64,000 nt of DNA, from NCBI RefSeq assembly GCF_003313325.1, contig NZ_QMHQ01000003.1, forward strand, positions 478,762 through 542,761. The letters run 5' to 3'. A program made the translations under genes and the position numbers. The notes below the pieces were generated by a model. The model searched no databases. It had not been told where the DNA came from and saw nothing but the letters and a program-made list of their open reading frames with translations. The first letter of the stretch is position 1. Each line of letters begins with the position of its first letter. Shown piece after piece: positions 28,653 through 36,669 of this stretch. This DNA comes from Pedobacter namyangjuensis. GTDB taxonomy: Bacteria > Bacteroidota > Bacteroidia > Sphingobacteriales > Sphingobacteriaceae.

Positions 28653-28856
28653 ATGAGAAAAGTATTTGCCATTATCTGCACCTTAATTACCTTATACGCA
28701 ATTAAAGAAACTGTTATAATTTTTATAAGCGATAACGCTGAGGTTATTGCTAAAAGACCAATTTTAATTGTAATTGCTTTAAGCATAACATTACCGCTTG
28801 TATTTTTATCGCTTTGGTTATGGAAACCAAAGAACAGAAATCTACCAAATTCGTAA
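28653..28856 (+). CDS. Small two-helix membrane protein
   Basis: 67 aa with two hydrophobic segments (about 4-22 and 38-58) and a short basic tail. No family recognised. Its stop is 1 nt before the methyltransferase ATG, supporting expression as an operon. Could be dispensable; coding confidence rests on the tight spacing and clean membrane topology. Confidence 0.55.
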   Translation: MRKVFAIICTLITLYAIKETVIIFISDNAEVIAKRPILIVIALSITLPLVFLSLWLWKPKNRNLPNS

Positions 28857-28857
28857 A

Positions 28858-29502
28858 ATGCCTTTAACCGACGAGCAAATAAAAACACTAGCCCAACAAT
28901 TGAGCAAGCCGAACGGCGAGCATGGAATTAGCGTGGCAAATATGATGCACGACAGCAATATAGGGATGACTAGAAGTACCTATAGTACTTTAAATTTGAC
29001 TGATGAAGATAGTGTTTTAGAACTTGGACACGGTAATGGCAAACATGTACATGAAGTTTTAGGCGGAGGAAAAAACTTAACTTATACAGGGTTAGAAATT
29101 TCTGATTTGATGAAATTGGAAGCCGAGTCTCAAATGTTGCAACGTGTTTCATTTGTTTTGTATGACGGTGTAATCATCCCTTTTCAAGAAAATAGCTTTA
29201 CAAAAGCAATGACGGTAAACACGATTTACTTTTGGCGAGAACCTGTAAAATTATTAAACGAAATCTACCGGGTTTTAAAAACTGATGGATTATTAGCTAT
29301 AGCCTTTGCTCATAAGCAATTTATGGAAACTCTTCCTTTTACAAAATATGGCTTTAATCTTTATGATGATGAAAAGCTCGCTAGTTTGGTAACACAAACG
29401 GCTTTTAAATTAGTTTCTACTACACATCACAAAGAGCAAGTCCGTAGCAAAACTGATGAATTGGTAGAGAGGACTTATTCGGTTATGCTATTGCAAAAGT
29501 AA
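28858..29502 (+). CDS. SAM-dependent methyltransferase (class I)
   Basis: 214 aa from the ATG at 28858; the frame runs upstream but overlaps the preceding gene. A Rossmann-type MTase with motif I VLELGHGNGKHVHEV (about residues 53-67), an acidic motif II region (LTYTGLEIS) and the post-motif NTIYFWREP-VKLLNEIYRVLKTDG typical of methyltransferase type 11. The substrate is unknown. A conserved N-terminal alpha-helical segment precedes motif I. Confidence 0.85.
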   Translation: MPLTDEQIKTLAQQLSKPNGEHGISVANMMHDSNIGMTRSTYSTLNLTDEDSVLELGHGNGKHVHEVLGGGKNLTYTGLEISDLMKLEAESQMLQRVSFVLYDGVIIPFQENSFTKAMTVNTIYFWREPVKLLNEIYRVLKTDGLLAIAFAHKQFMETLPFTKYGFNLYDDEKLASLVTQTAFKLVSTTHHKEQVRSKTDELVERTYSVMLLQK

Positions 29503-29515
29503 AACTCTTTAAAAT

Positions 29516-29911
29516 TTAGTCCAAAAATTTCTCTTTTAAAGCTGGCGTTGGTACCCAGCAACTTTCTTGCTTGCCGTACCATTTGTACCGATTTTTTGCA
29601 ATGTAGTTGTAAACTGCATCTCTAATAAATCTTGGCACTATAATAAAACCATAAAGCAAAGGCCATAAACCGTTTAACTTTTTAGCAACACGCAAAGCCG
29701 CTGTTGAGCGTTGGTGAATTTTTCCATTTTCTAGCAGGATAAAACTATCACCTTTGGCAGGTTCGATATTAAAGGGAGCAAGCTTTTCTGTAGCATAATC
29801 ACTTTGTAAGGATGCGAAGCGGAATAAATTATTTTTATCCCTTTCAATAGTAAACTGTACCGCAGCATTACAGAGATTACAAACGCCATCAAAAAAAATT
29901 ACTGGTTGCAT
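29516..29911 (-). CDS. DCC-family thiol-disulfide oxidoreductase-like protein
   Basis: 131 aa from the ATG at 29911. The family mark FFDGVCNLCNAAVQFTIERD with a CNLC (CxxC) motif near the N-terminus and FASLQSD shortly after define the DCC (DUF393/YuxK) family, a thioredoxin-like fold. It probably acts in redox chemistry; the partner is unknown. TATATTTG lies 3 nt before the ATG. Confidence 0.9.
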   Translation of the reverse strand: MQPVIFFDGVCNLCNAAVQFTIERDKNNLFRFASLQSDYATEKLAPFNIEPAKGDSFILLENGKIHQRSTAALRVAKKLNGLWPLLYGFIIVPRFIRDAVYNYIAKNRYKWYGKQESCWVPTPALKEKFLD

Positions 29912-29914
29912 ACA

Positions 29915-29922
29915 CAAATATA
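29915..29922 (-). promoter_or_regulatory. TAnnTTTG element 3 nt from the DCC start codon
   Basis: TATATTTG on the minus strand, then TGT, then ATG. If transcription starts about 4 nt after the element, the mRNA begins at the start codon. Confidence 0.55.
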
Positions 29923-29977
29923 ATGTTTTAAGAAGCCTACATTAGCCGATGAAAAACAGCATTTTGCAATATAATTT

Positions 29978-30757
29978 TTAAACGAAACGCTTTATAATAC
30001 GTAATTTGTGTGTGTATTTGCCCAGTTCTGCATTGTAAATACCTTGATCGTCAATCGCGTCAATTCTAACTTTTCCTGCAGAATGGATAATGGTGTCGTT
30101 ACTTAACATCATACCTACATGTGTAATTTTACCATTTTCATTATCGAAAAACGCTAAGTCTCCGAGCTGTGCAGATGCTAAAAAATCAACTAAAACACCG
30201 TCCTCAGCTTGTTGCGAAGCATCTCTTCTAAGAACAATTCCATTTAATTTATAAACGGTTTGCACAAAGCCAGAGCAATCTATACCAAACAAAGTTCTCC
30301 CCCCCCACAAATACGGAGTGTTTTCGAAAAATTTAGCTGTTGCCTCTACGTTACTTTTAAAATTTAAGCCATTGGGCACTACAGGAGTTGAAGTCACCTC
30401 AAATTTTTCATCCCCTATAAAACAAAAACCATCTCTATAGTAAGGCAAAGTACATCCCGGACTAAGATAATATTTTGTTCCATTACTAGCAATCAGCGTG
30501 TTATCTAGTTGCAGTGGTGTTAAATACTGGTAGGCTTGTTCATCGTTATATTGCACGTCAGCAATTATCTGCAATTGCTTGTAATCCATCCAACCTTCAT
30601 AATTATCGTGCAGAGTTTTCACTAAGCACCATTTTTCTGTCTTCTCCAGCACTTCAACTCTATCTCCAAATAATAACTGAGAAACAATTTCGCTTCTATC
30701 CGATGGTTCTTTTCTTAATGGCGCTATGGCAAGCTTGCAAAGGTGGTAGTTTTTCAT
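29978..30757 (-). CDS. C40 (NlpC/P60) peptidase with SH3-like domains
   Basis: 259 aa, no signal peptide. N-terminal SH3-like region (about 1-125, with APLRKEPSDRSEIVSQLLFGDRV-type start) and C-terminal NlpC/P60 domain: catalytic Cys in FGIDCSGFVQ, first His in ITHVGMML, further His in IIHSAGKV. Related enzymes cleave gamma-D-Glu-diamino-acid bonds of muropeptides (YkfC-type), often in the cytoplasm for cell-wall recycling. All catalytic residues are present. Confidence 0.92.
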   Translation of the reverse strand: MKNYHLCKLAIAPLRKEPSDRSEIVSQLLFGDRVEVLEKTEKWCLVKTLHDNYEGWMDYKQLQIIADVQYNDEQAYQYLTPLQLDNTLIASNGTKYYLSPGCTLPYYRDGFCFIGDEKFEVTSTPVVPNGLNFKSNVEATAKFFENTPYLWGGRTLFGIDCSGFVQTVYKLNGIVLRRDASQQAEDGVLVDFLASAQLGDLAFFDNENGKITHVGMMLSNDTIIHSAGKVRIDAIDDQGIYNAELGKYTHKLRIIKRFV

Positions 30758-30759
30758 TA

Positions 30760-30767
30760 CAAAAATA
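30760..30767 (-). promoter_or_regulatory. TAnnTTTG element 2 nt from the C40 peptidase start codon
   Basis: TATTTTTG on the minus strand, then TA, then ATG. No alternative downstream start fits the protein's N-terminal SH3 region, so the mRNA is probably leaderless. Confidence 0.55.
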
Positions 30768-30856
30768 TATGCGATAAAAATAGCGAATAAGGCTCATATG
30801 CAAACATTTATATTATTTATTTTGTTGTATTCTATATTAATCTAAATGCTTGAGCC

Positions 30857-31306
30857 ATGAATTACAAAAGAATTTTAATTGCCGTAGATAATAGTATTTG
30901 TGCTGAAAAAGCTGCAATCTCTGGATATAGCCTAGCTTCAAAATTTGATGCGGAAGTTGCACTGGTAAATATTATCGAACCCGCACCTGCTACGGTAAAT
31001 CCTGATTTTACCTTAGCACCTGTGTTTATGGAAGTGTACGATAATAGTGAAGAGAATAGTCACCTATTATTGAAAGAAATAGAAACTAAACATAGCAAAG
31101 GTATACCGACGACCTATCTATCTGTTTTAGATACTGCGTCAAACGGAATTGTTAAACAGGCCGAAGAGTGGAATGCTGATTTGATTGTGATTGGAACACA
31201 TGGTCGTAGTGGCTTATATCATTTTTTAATGGGGAGCGTTGCAGAACACGTGGCAAGAAAAGCTGCCTGCCCTGTTTTGATTATTCCTAATAAGGATGAA
31301 GATTGA
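30857..31306 (+). CDS. Universal stress protein (UspA family)
   Basis: 149 aa single Usp domain. N-terminal RILIAVDNSICAEKAAISGY and C-terminal IGTHGRSGLYHFLMGSVAEHVARKAACPVLII include the G-2x-G-9x-G-S/T nucleotide-binding pattern, so it likely binds ATP. Cytoplasmic; induced in stress or growth arrest in other bacteria. Followed by a strong terminator. Confidence 0.93.
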   Translation: MNYKRILIAVDNSICAEKAAISGYSLASKFDAEVALVNIIEPAPATVNPDFTLAPVFMEVYDNSEENSHLLLKEIETKHSKGIPTTYLSVLDTASNGIVKQAEEWNADLIVIGTHGRSGLYHFLMGSVAEHVARKAACPVLIIPNKDED

Positions 31307-31384
31307 ACGAACAAGGATGAAAGAACAAAGAACAAGGATAAAAGAGCAAGGATAAAAGATCAAAGAACAAGGAATAAAGATCAC
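31307..31384 (+). repeat. Purine-rich degenerate tandem repeat
   Basis: Units resembling AACAAGGATAAAAG and AACAAAG alternate after the usp stop. The array is imperfect, non-coding on both strands, and lies just before the terminator. Probably replication-slippage sequence in the 3' untranslated region. Confidence 0.6.
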
Positions 31385-31416
31385 AAAAAAAGAGATACAA
31401 TAGTATCTCTTTTTTT
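31385..31416 (+). terminator. Terminator after the usp gene
   Basis: Fourteen-bp perfect stem AAAAAAAGAGATAC / GTATCTCTTTTTTT with an AATA loop and T-rich end. Its A/T symmetry allows function on both strands, so it could also serve the convergent ferredoxin gene. Confidence 0.88.
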
Positions 31417-31477
31417 TATTTTTTATATTAAAGACTTAACTTTAGACTTTGGACTCAAGACTTTAGACTATAACCAC

Positions 31478-31828
31478 CTATCCTTCTTGATGTAACCAAG
31501 CTTTTTTGGCCAACAGTTCCTCTTCAGTTTCACGAATATCCTCATCATCTACACAGCAATCTACTGGACAAACCGCTGCACATTGTGGCTCATCGTGGAA
31601 ACCTTTACATTCTGTACATTTATCAGAAACGATATAATACACTTCATCAGAAACAGCATCTTGTGATGCTCCTGCATCAACTTGATCTCCGCCAAAATCA
31701 ATAATACCATCTAAAGAGGTACCATCAGAAAATCTCCAGGCTGTGCCTGCGTCATAAATTGCATTATTTGGGCATTCTGGCTCGCATGCTCCACAATTAA
31801 TGCACTCGTCTGTTATTTTAATTGCCAT
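31478..31828 (-). CDS. 4Fe-4S dicluster ferredoxin
   Basis: 116 aa from the ATG at 31828; upstream in-frame residues are probably untranslated. First cluster motif [12 protein letters not shown] (about residues 9-20), second [22 protein letters not shown] with an insertion between cysteines, as in Bacteroidetes Fdx of the YfhL-like type. Electron carrier in the cytoplasm. It is divergent from an acyl-CoA reductase gene, which may or may not be a functional link. Confidence 0.93.
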   Translation of the reverse strand: MAIKITDECINCGACEPECPNNAIYDAGTAWRFSDGTSLDGIIDFGGDQVDAGASQDAVSDEVYYIVSDKCTECKGFHDEPQCAAVCPVDCCVDDEDIRETEEELLAKKAWLHQEG

Positions 31829-31868
31829 GTGTTCGTGTAATTCTTTTGCTAAGTTTAACTTTGCGATG

Positions 31869-31876
31869 CAAATATA
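31869..31876 (-). promoter_or_regulatory. TAnnTTTG promoter element of the ferredoxin gene
   Basis: TATATTTG on the minus strand, 40 nt upstream of the ATG at 31828; this supports 31828 rather than the longer frame as the start. Confidence 0.5.
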
Positions 31877-31906
31877 TAACATAATCCATTTATAATAGTT
31901 CTAAAT

Positions 31907-32926
31907 ATGTCATCACTTACTAAAGAGAAAATTATCGTTGCACTACAAAAACTGAGTATTTTCCTGCAAAATCCTAGTCAGTCGTTTGAACATATTATAA
32001 ACAGCGCACAAAATAGCAATGGCTGGTTTATCGAATCTGAGGTAAAAAAAGCAATTTCGGCGTTAAACCAGATGTTAAATGAAAATGATTTACATACTTG
32101 GCTAGCTGACGTTACGCTAGTAGAGACGCCAAAAAAAATCGGGCTAATTTTAGCCGGGAACATTCCTCTAGTTGGTTTTCATGATGTTCTATCTGTTTTA
32201 GCTACTGGAAATATAGCTCTAATTAAAATGTCTTCGTCAGACGACAAGTTGTTACCCGCACTTTTAAATGAACTTATTGCTATAGAACCTTTATTTGCAG
32301 ACCGTATAGTTTACGTAGAACGATTAAAAGATTTTGATGCCATCATTGCTACTGGCAGTAATAATACTTCTCGTTACTTTGAATACTATTTTGGCAAGAA
32401 ACCTAATATCATCAGAAAAAACAGAAATAGTGTTGCTGTATTAAACGGGCAAGAAACCGTTGAAGAAATAAATAGCTTAGGAAATGATATTTTCGATTAT
32501 TTTGGTTTAGGTTGCCGAAATGTTTCTAAAATTTATGTTCCGAAGGGATATGATTTGAAACATCTTTTTGAGCCAATTGAGGTTTTTCAGCCAATCATCA
32601 ACCATTTTAAATATAACAACAACTACGATTATAACAAATCCATCTACCTTGTTAATGGAGTAAAACATTTCGACAATGGCTTTTTATTGGTTAAGGAAGA
32701 TGAAAATTTTGTGTCGCCATTAGCTGTTTTATTTTACCAAGAATATGAAAATATTCAGGAAATAGAACAAATCCTAAATCAACAAACCGAGCAAATTCAA
32801 TGTATTGTAAGTAATCTTCCTCTAAATATTGATAAGGATATTTTTGGTTTTGGTTGCAGTCAGCATCCTAAACTTTGGGACTATGCAGATAATGTAAACA
32901 CCATCAAGTTTTTGCAAAATTTGTAG
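31907..32926 (+). CDS. Acyl-CoA reductase (LuxC-like)
   Basis: 339 aa. Aldehyde-dehydrogenase-superfamily reductase: IGLILAGNIPLVGFHDVLSV (cofactor region), ATGSNNTSRYFEYYF, IIRKNRNSVAVL and FGLGCRNVSKIYVP with the candidate catalytic Cys. The family reduces acyl-CoA or acyl-ACP to aldehyde. No lux or dehydratase partner lies nearby, so the substrate is open. Common as a stand-alone gene in Bacteroidetes. Confidence 0.85.
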   Translation: MSSLTKEKIIVALQKLSIFLQNPSQSFEHIINSAQNSNGWFIESEVKKAISALNQMLNENDLHTWLADVTLVETPKKIGLILAGNIPLVGFHDVLSVLATGNIALIKMSSSDDKLLPALLNELIAIEPLFADRIVYVERLKDFDAIIATGSNNTSRYFEYYFGKKPNIIRKNRNSVAVLNGQETVEEINSLGNDIFDYFGLGCRNVSKIYVPKGYDLKHLFEPIEVFQPIINHFKYNNNYDYNKSIYLVNGVKHFDNGFLLVKEDENFVSPLAVLFYQEYENIQEIEQILNQQTEQIQCIVSNLPLNIDKDIFGFGCSQHPKLWDYADNVNTIKFLQNL

Positions 32927-32967
32927 AAGCCAAACTAATCGCTATTTTGTAGCTTATTAGTCAAAAT

Positions 32968-34890
32968 TTGAAACGCTTCTATAAATTATTTAGCTTATTT
33001 GTAATCTTCATTTTTTTCCAAACGGAAATTAATGCTCAAGTATGTACCGGCGCTTTAGGAGATCCCGTAATTAATATCGACTTTGGTAGAGGGAGCAATC
33101 AATTTGGACCACCCCTACTTTCTAATCAAACGGATTATATCTATAATGCAGGCACTCCAAATGCTGGGCAATATGTGATTACGAAAAATACATTTGGCAT
33201 GCACAATTCAGAAAGAGGCTGGCATCAAATCATTAATAGAACTCCTAATGATACTGATGGTTACATGATGGTAATTGACGCAGCTCTTAATCCAGGTGTT
33301 TTTTACCAGACAAGTATTAATAATTTGTGCCCTAAGACTACATATGAGTTTGCTGCTTGGATTAATAATATTCTAAATTATTCCGGAATCAAACCTAATG
33401 TAACTTTCCTTATAGAAACAAACGACGGGATACTTTTAAGTAAGTATGATACTAACGATATTTTAGAAAGTACTGTTTCAACATGGAAAAGATATTCAAC
33501 GACTTTTACTACTTCCAACGAAACGGATATTGTTTTAAAAATTGTGAATAACGGCAGTGGTCAAAATGGAAATGACCTAGCAATTGATGACATTACTTTT
33601 AGCGCTTGTGGGCCCGAAATTATAAGTTCTATAAACAATGTTGGCACTAAAGCAGATTTGTGTTCGGGCGAAAGTGAAACCTATGTGTTGAAGGCTAATG
33701 TTGGCACCGGTTACGAAAATCCAGTTTACCAATGGCAGGAAAATAAAAATGGAGTATGGACCAATCTTGACGGAGAGACATCTACCCAAACAACCCGAAC
33801 TTTCCTAAATGCTACTGCGGGTTTGTATCAATATAGATTAAATGTAGCAGAGCGAGAAAATATTGGCTCTCCACTTTGTGGCGTTTTTTCAGCGGTATTA
33901 ACTATAAGGGTAACACAACAACCTAATGCGGCTGCAACTTCAAATTCGCCCGTCTGCTTTGATGGACAAATTAGACTTTTAACCAATAATATCAATCTGT
34001 TACCAGGTGATGATGTAACCTATAAGTGGACCGGCCCAAATTTTAGCTCGGCAGATAGAGATCCCATCATCAGCAACGCTAACTTAGTGCATGAAGGAAC
34101 CTATTTTTTAACAGTTAAAATAAATGGTTGCACTAGCACTACTCAAACTGAGGTTAAAGTAACGCCTAAAGTAATTGCCTCTACTACTTTTAACGACATT
34201 ACCATTTGCGAAGGCGATGTTATTAGACTTGAAGCGAGTGGCGGTGATACATTTAAATGGTTGCCGTCCGAAAACCTTAACGATCCGAATACTGCTACGC
34301 CAATCGCATCGCCTAAAAAAACAACCACCTATTCGGTAACGGTAGGCGTAGGAGCTTGTCTTGATACCAAAAACATAACGGTAACAGTAAACCCTAAAAC
34401 AACAGGAAACGCCGGCGCAGATAGAAGAATTCTTGCCGGGCAATCTGTTCAGCTAGATGGAACTGCAACAGGCAGCAACGCTAAGTTTAGTTGGAGTCCG
34501 ACGGACTATTTAGATGATCCGACAATATTAAACCCTATTGCAACACCACCTGCAGACATAACTTACACGTTGACCATAAGTTCTGATTGTAATACGGTTA
34601 CCGATGATGTTTTTATAAGAGTTTTTCCCAAAGTAGACATTGCCAATACTTTTACACCAAATGGCGATGGAGTTAATGATACATGGATAATTCCAGCAAT
34701 AGAAAGATTCGAAAAAATTAAACTCGAAGTAATGACACGTTATGGCGAAAAAGTGTTCGAAGCTAACAGTTTCAAATCTTGGGATGGAAAATTTAAGGGC
34801 AATGATTTACCTGTAGGCACCTATTTTTATATACTTTACCTCGGCGACACGGCTCAAAAATTTTCTGGTTGGGTTTTATTAACCAGATAA
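32968..34890 (+). CDS. Secreted multidomain protein with T9SS type B (gliding-motility-associated) C-terminal domain
   Basis: 640 aa from a TTG start; no in-frame ATG occurs between the upstream stop and the signal peptide (ends EINAQ). An N-terminal beta-sandwich region (about 25-210, starting VCTGALGDPVINIDFG), Ig/PKD-like modules (about 215-550), then the C-terminal sorting domain: IANTFTPNGDGVNDTW, RYGEKVFEA, SWDGKFKGNDLPVGTYFYIL. That domain directs export by the type IX secretion system. Likely surface-exposed; ligand unknown. Confidence 0.9.
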   Translation: MKRFYKLFSLFVIFIFFQTEINAQVCTGALGDPVINIDFGRGSNQFGPPLLSNQTDYIYNAGTPNAGQYVITKNTFGMHNSERGWHQIINRTPNDTDGYMMVIDAALNPGVFYQTSINNLCPKTTYEFAAWINNILNYSGIKPNVTFLIETNDGILLSKYDTNDILESTVSTWKRYSTTFTTSNETDIVLKIVNNGSGQNGNDLAIDDITFSACGPEIISSINNVGTKADLCSGESETYVLKANVGTGYENPVYQWQENKNGVWTNLDGETSTQTTRTFLNATAGLYQYRLNVAERENIGSPLCGVFSAVLTIRVTQQPNAAATSNSPVCFDGQIRLLTNNINLLPGDDVTYKWTGPNFSSADRDPIISNANLVHEGTYFLTVKINGCTSTTQTEVKVTPKVIASTTFNDITICEGDVIRLEASGGDTFKWLPSENLNDPNTATPIASPKKTTTYSVTVGVGACLDTKNITVTVNPKTTGNAGADRRILAGQSVQLDGTATGSNAKFSWSPTDYLDDPTILNPIATPPADITYTLTISSDCNTVTDDVFIRVFPKVDIANTFTPNGDGVNDTWIIPAIERFEKIKLEVMTRYGEKVFEANSFKSWDGKFKGNDLPVGTYFYILYLGDTAQKFSGWVLLTR

Positions 34891-34926
34891 ATAAGAATTT
34901 TCAATTCTTTATCAGATTGAAAATGC

Positions 34927-34934
34927 TATTTTTG
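34927..34934 (+). promoter_or_regulatory. TAnnTTTG element 5 nt from the start of the ftsE-upstream gene
   Basis: TATTTTTG followed by GACAA and ATG at 34940. An exact consensus; predicts an almost leaderless mRNA for the small gene and ftsE. Confidence 0.55.
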
Positions 34935-34939
34935 GACAA

Positions 34940-35143
34940 ATGTATATCATCAAAGTAAAAGGCATCGCCAAAATTCCAGATTACGTACAACTAAGGGATG
35001 AGAAGTTTACGTTATTAGCGTACTTTAGGGTTGATAGGCCCGACAAATCTTTAGAGAAGCTAGGCTTTGGTGATAAACAAGCCTACATTATGAGTATTAT
35101 TAATGATTTGCCCTTTGGGCAGGTTACCAAATTAGAGATTTAG
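34940..35143 (+). CDS. Small conserved-looking protein encoded just before ftsE
   Basis: 67 aa, soluble, no signal peptide; no family recognised. It starts MYIIKVKGIAKIPDY and ends GQVTKLEI. Only one base separates it from ftsE, and a perfect promoter element lies just upstream, so it is probably a real gene co-expressed with ftsE. Beta-rich with mixed charge; perhaps a small partner of FtsE, but this is only position-based. Confidence 0.7.
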   Translation: MYIIKVKGIAKIPDYVQLRDEKFTLLAYFRVDRPDKSLEKLGFGDKQAYIMSIINDLPFGQVTKLEI

Positions 35144-35144
35144 C

Positions 35145-35828
35145 ATGGCAGAAAATATAGTTATTAACCTACAAAACGTTGATGTTTTTCAGCAAAAACA
35201 TCTAGTATTATCTAACGTAAATTTAAATATAGCCAAAGGCGAATTTGTCTTTTTAATCGGTCAAACAGGATCGGGTAAAAGTAGTTTGCTTAAAATTATC
35301 TATGGCGATCTTCATATTGGTAATGGCAATGGCGCTGTTGCTGGTTTCGATTTAAAAAACTTAACCGATAAAGAAGTACCTTACTTGCGCAGAAAATTGG
35401 GAATTGTTTTTCAAGATTTTCAGTTACTAAGTGATAGAACAATTGAACAAAATTTAGAGTTTGTTTTAAAAGCTACTGGCTGGGACGATAAAAACCTAAT
35501 CAACGAGCGCATTAAGGATGTGTTGGATAAAGTTGGGTTACGTTCTAAAATTAAAAAAATGCCCCATGAAATGTCTGGTGGCGAACAACAACGTGTGGTT
35601 ATTGCACGTGCCCTGTTAAACAATCCAGAAATTATTTTGGCCGATGAACCTACTGGAAACTTAGATCCAGATACATCCGAAGAGATTGTATTATTGCTAA
35701 AGCAAATTAGCCAAAGTGGTACAGCCGTTTTAATGGCTACGCACGATTACCATATCATCCGTACTTTCCCTTCGCGGATTATTAAATGCGAAGGTGGTGT
35801 AGTACATGAAGATGCGCAAATAGCCTAA
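35145..35828 (+). CDS. ftsE: FtsE-like cell-division ABC ATPase
   Basis: 227 aa, typical of FtsE. Walker [10 protein letters not shown] (about 39-47), Q-loop FQDFQLL, signature MSGGEQQRV, Walker [14 protein letters not shown] and the H-loop ATHDYHI are all intact. FtsE pairs with the membrane protein FtsX to activate peptidoglycan hydrolases at the septum. No ftsX follows here (the next genes are grpE-dnaJ), so FtsX must be encoded elsewhere. The LolD/MacB type is the alternative, but the length and sequence favour FtsE. Confidence 0.85.
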   Translation: MAENIVINLQNVDVFQQKHLVLSNVNLNIAKGEFVFLIGQTGSGKSSLLKIIYGDLHIGNGNGAVAGFDLKNLTDKEVPYLRRKLGIVFQDFQLLSDRTIEQNLEFVLKATGWDDKNLINERIKDVLDKVGLRSKIKKMPHEMSGGEQQRVVIARALLNNPEIILADEPTGNLDPDTSEEIVLLLKQISQSGTAVLMATHDYHIIRTFPSRIIKCEGGVVHEDAQIA

Positions 35829-35903
35829 TAAAACACGATTTTTGTCTAACGATTTGAAACAGTTCTACAAATTGTAATTCGAAAATCTAAGATTGTAAAT
35901 CAA

Positions 35904-35964
35904 GCCATTGTCAGTTTATCAGTCATTCTGTTGTTTTTAACGCGTTTAAAACTGACAGCATGGC
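35904..35964 (+). promoter_or_regulatory. Long inverted repeat upstream of the grpE promoter element
   Basis: GCCATTGTCAGTTT (35904-35917) and AAACTGACAGCATGGC (35949-35964) form an inverted repeat with a 2-nt bulge, arms 31 bp apart, ending 12 bp before the sigma-54-like element. It has the position of an enhancer/activator binding site. Confidence 0.5.
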
Positions 35965-35976
35965 TGATTTTTGCTA

Positions 35977-35992
35977 TTGGCAAAACTTTTGA
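35977..35992 (+). promoter_or_regulatory. Sigma-54-like promoter element upstream of grpE-dnaJ
   Basis: TTGGCA-N6-TTGA, GG and GA separated by 10 bp, the same pattern as upstream of lon. It lies 29 nt before the grpE ATG at 36022. No TAnnTTTG element is seen in this spacer. Confidence 0.45.
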
Positions 35993-36021
35993 GTTTAAAG
36001 ACAAAAACACGCATACAAAAC

Positions 36022-36603
36022 ATGTTTAATAAGAAAAAAAAGGAAGAAGAGCCGATTACGGAAAATAATGCAGCTGAGCAGGAAGTAGCTGATGTGCAAA
36101 CAGAAAATGCTAACGAGAATGAAGAAACAGTTGCAGAACCTGTTGTAGAATTAACCGCTGAGGAAAAACTGCAACATGAAAACAGCGCTTTAAACGATAA
36201 ATACTTACGCTTATTTGCTGAGTTTGACAACTATAAACGCAGAACCCAAAAAGAGCGTGTAGAATTATTGCAAACTGCCGGTAAAGATGTTGTAGTTTCT
36301 TTATTACCTGTTTTAGACGATTTTGAACGTGCTTTAAAAGCAACGGAAAATGCTACAGAGGTTAGTGCTATACGCGATGGAATAATGTTGGTGCAAACTA
36401 AACTAAAAAGCATTTTAACGCAAAAAGGTTTGAAAGAGGTTGAAAGCGTAAATACTGTTTTTGACACGGATTTACACGAAGCAATTACCAAAATACCTGC
36501 GCCTACTGATGATTTAAAAGGTAAGGTTGTAGACGAACTTGAAAAAGGATACACGCTAAATGACAAAGTAATTCGCTTTGCTAAAGTGGTTGTTGGAGCA
36601 TAA
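36022..36603 (+). CDS. grpE: Nucleotide exchange factor GrpE
   Basis: 193 aa from the ATG at 36022 (the frame is open upstream but that part overlaps the promoter). It releases ADP from DnaK. Acidic disordered N-terminus (about 1-50), long coiled-coil helix, then the GrpE core with LRLFAEFDNYKRRTQKER and VVSLLPVLDDFERAL, ending LRFAKVVVG-like. Followed by dnaJ at 66 bp; dnaK is not in the window. Confidence 0.96.
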   Translation: MFNKKKKEEEPITENNAAEQEVADVQTENANENEETVAEPVVELTAEEKLQHENSALNDKYLRLFAEFDNYKRRTQKERVELLQTAGKDVVVSLLPVLDDFERALKATENATEVSAIRDGIMLVQTKLKSILTQKGLKEVESVNTVFDTDLHEAITKIPAPTDDLKGKVVDELEKGYTLNDKVIRFAKVVVGA

Positions 36604-36669
36604 ATATGATTTGATTATTGGTGGATAAGCTATTAGGCGAATTCACAAATTATCACATTAAAAATAAAC

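Noticed and set aside
35961..35975. TGGCTGATTTTTGC as the grpE sigma-54 element
   Set aside because: GG to GC spacing is 9 rather than 10 bp; the overlapping TTGGCA-N6-TTGA has correct spacing and matches lon.
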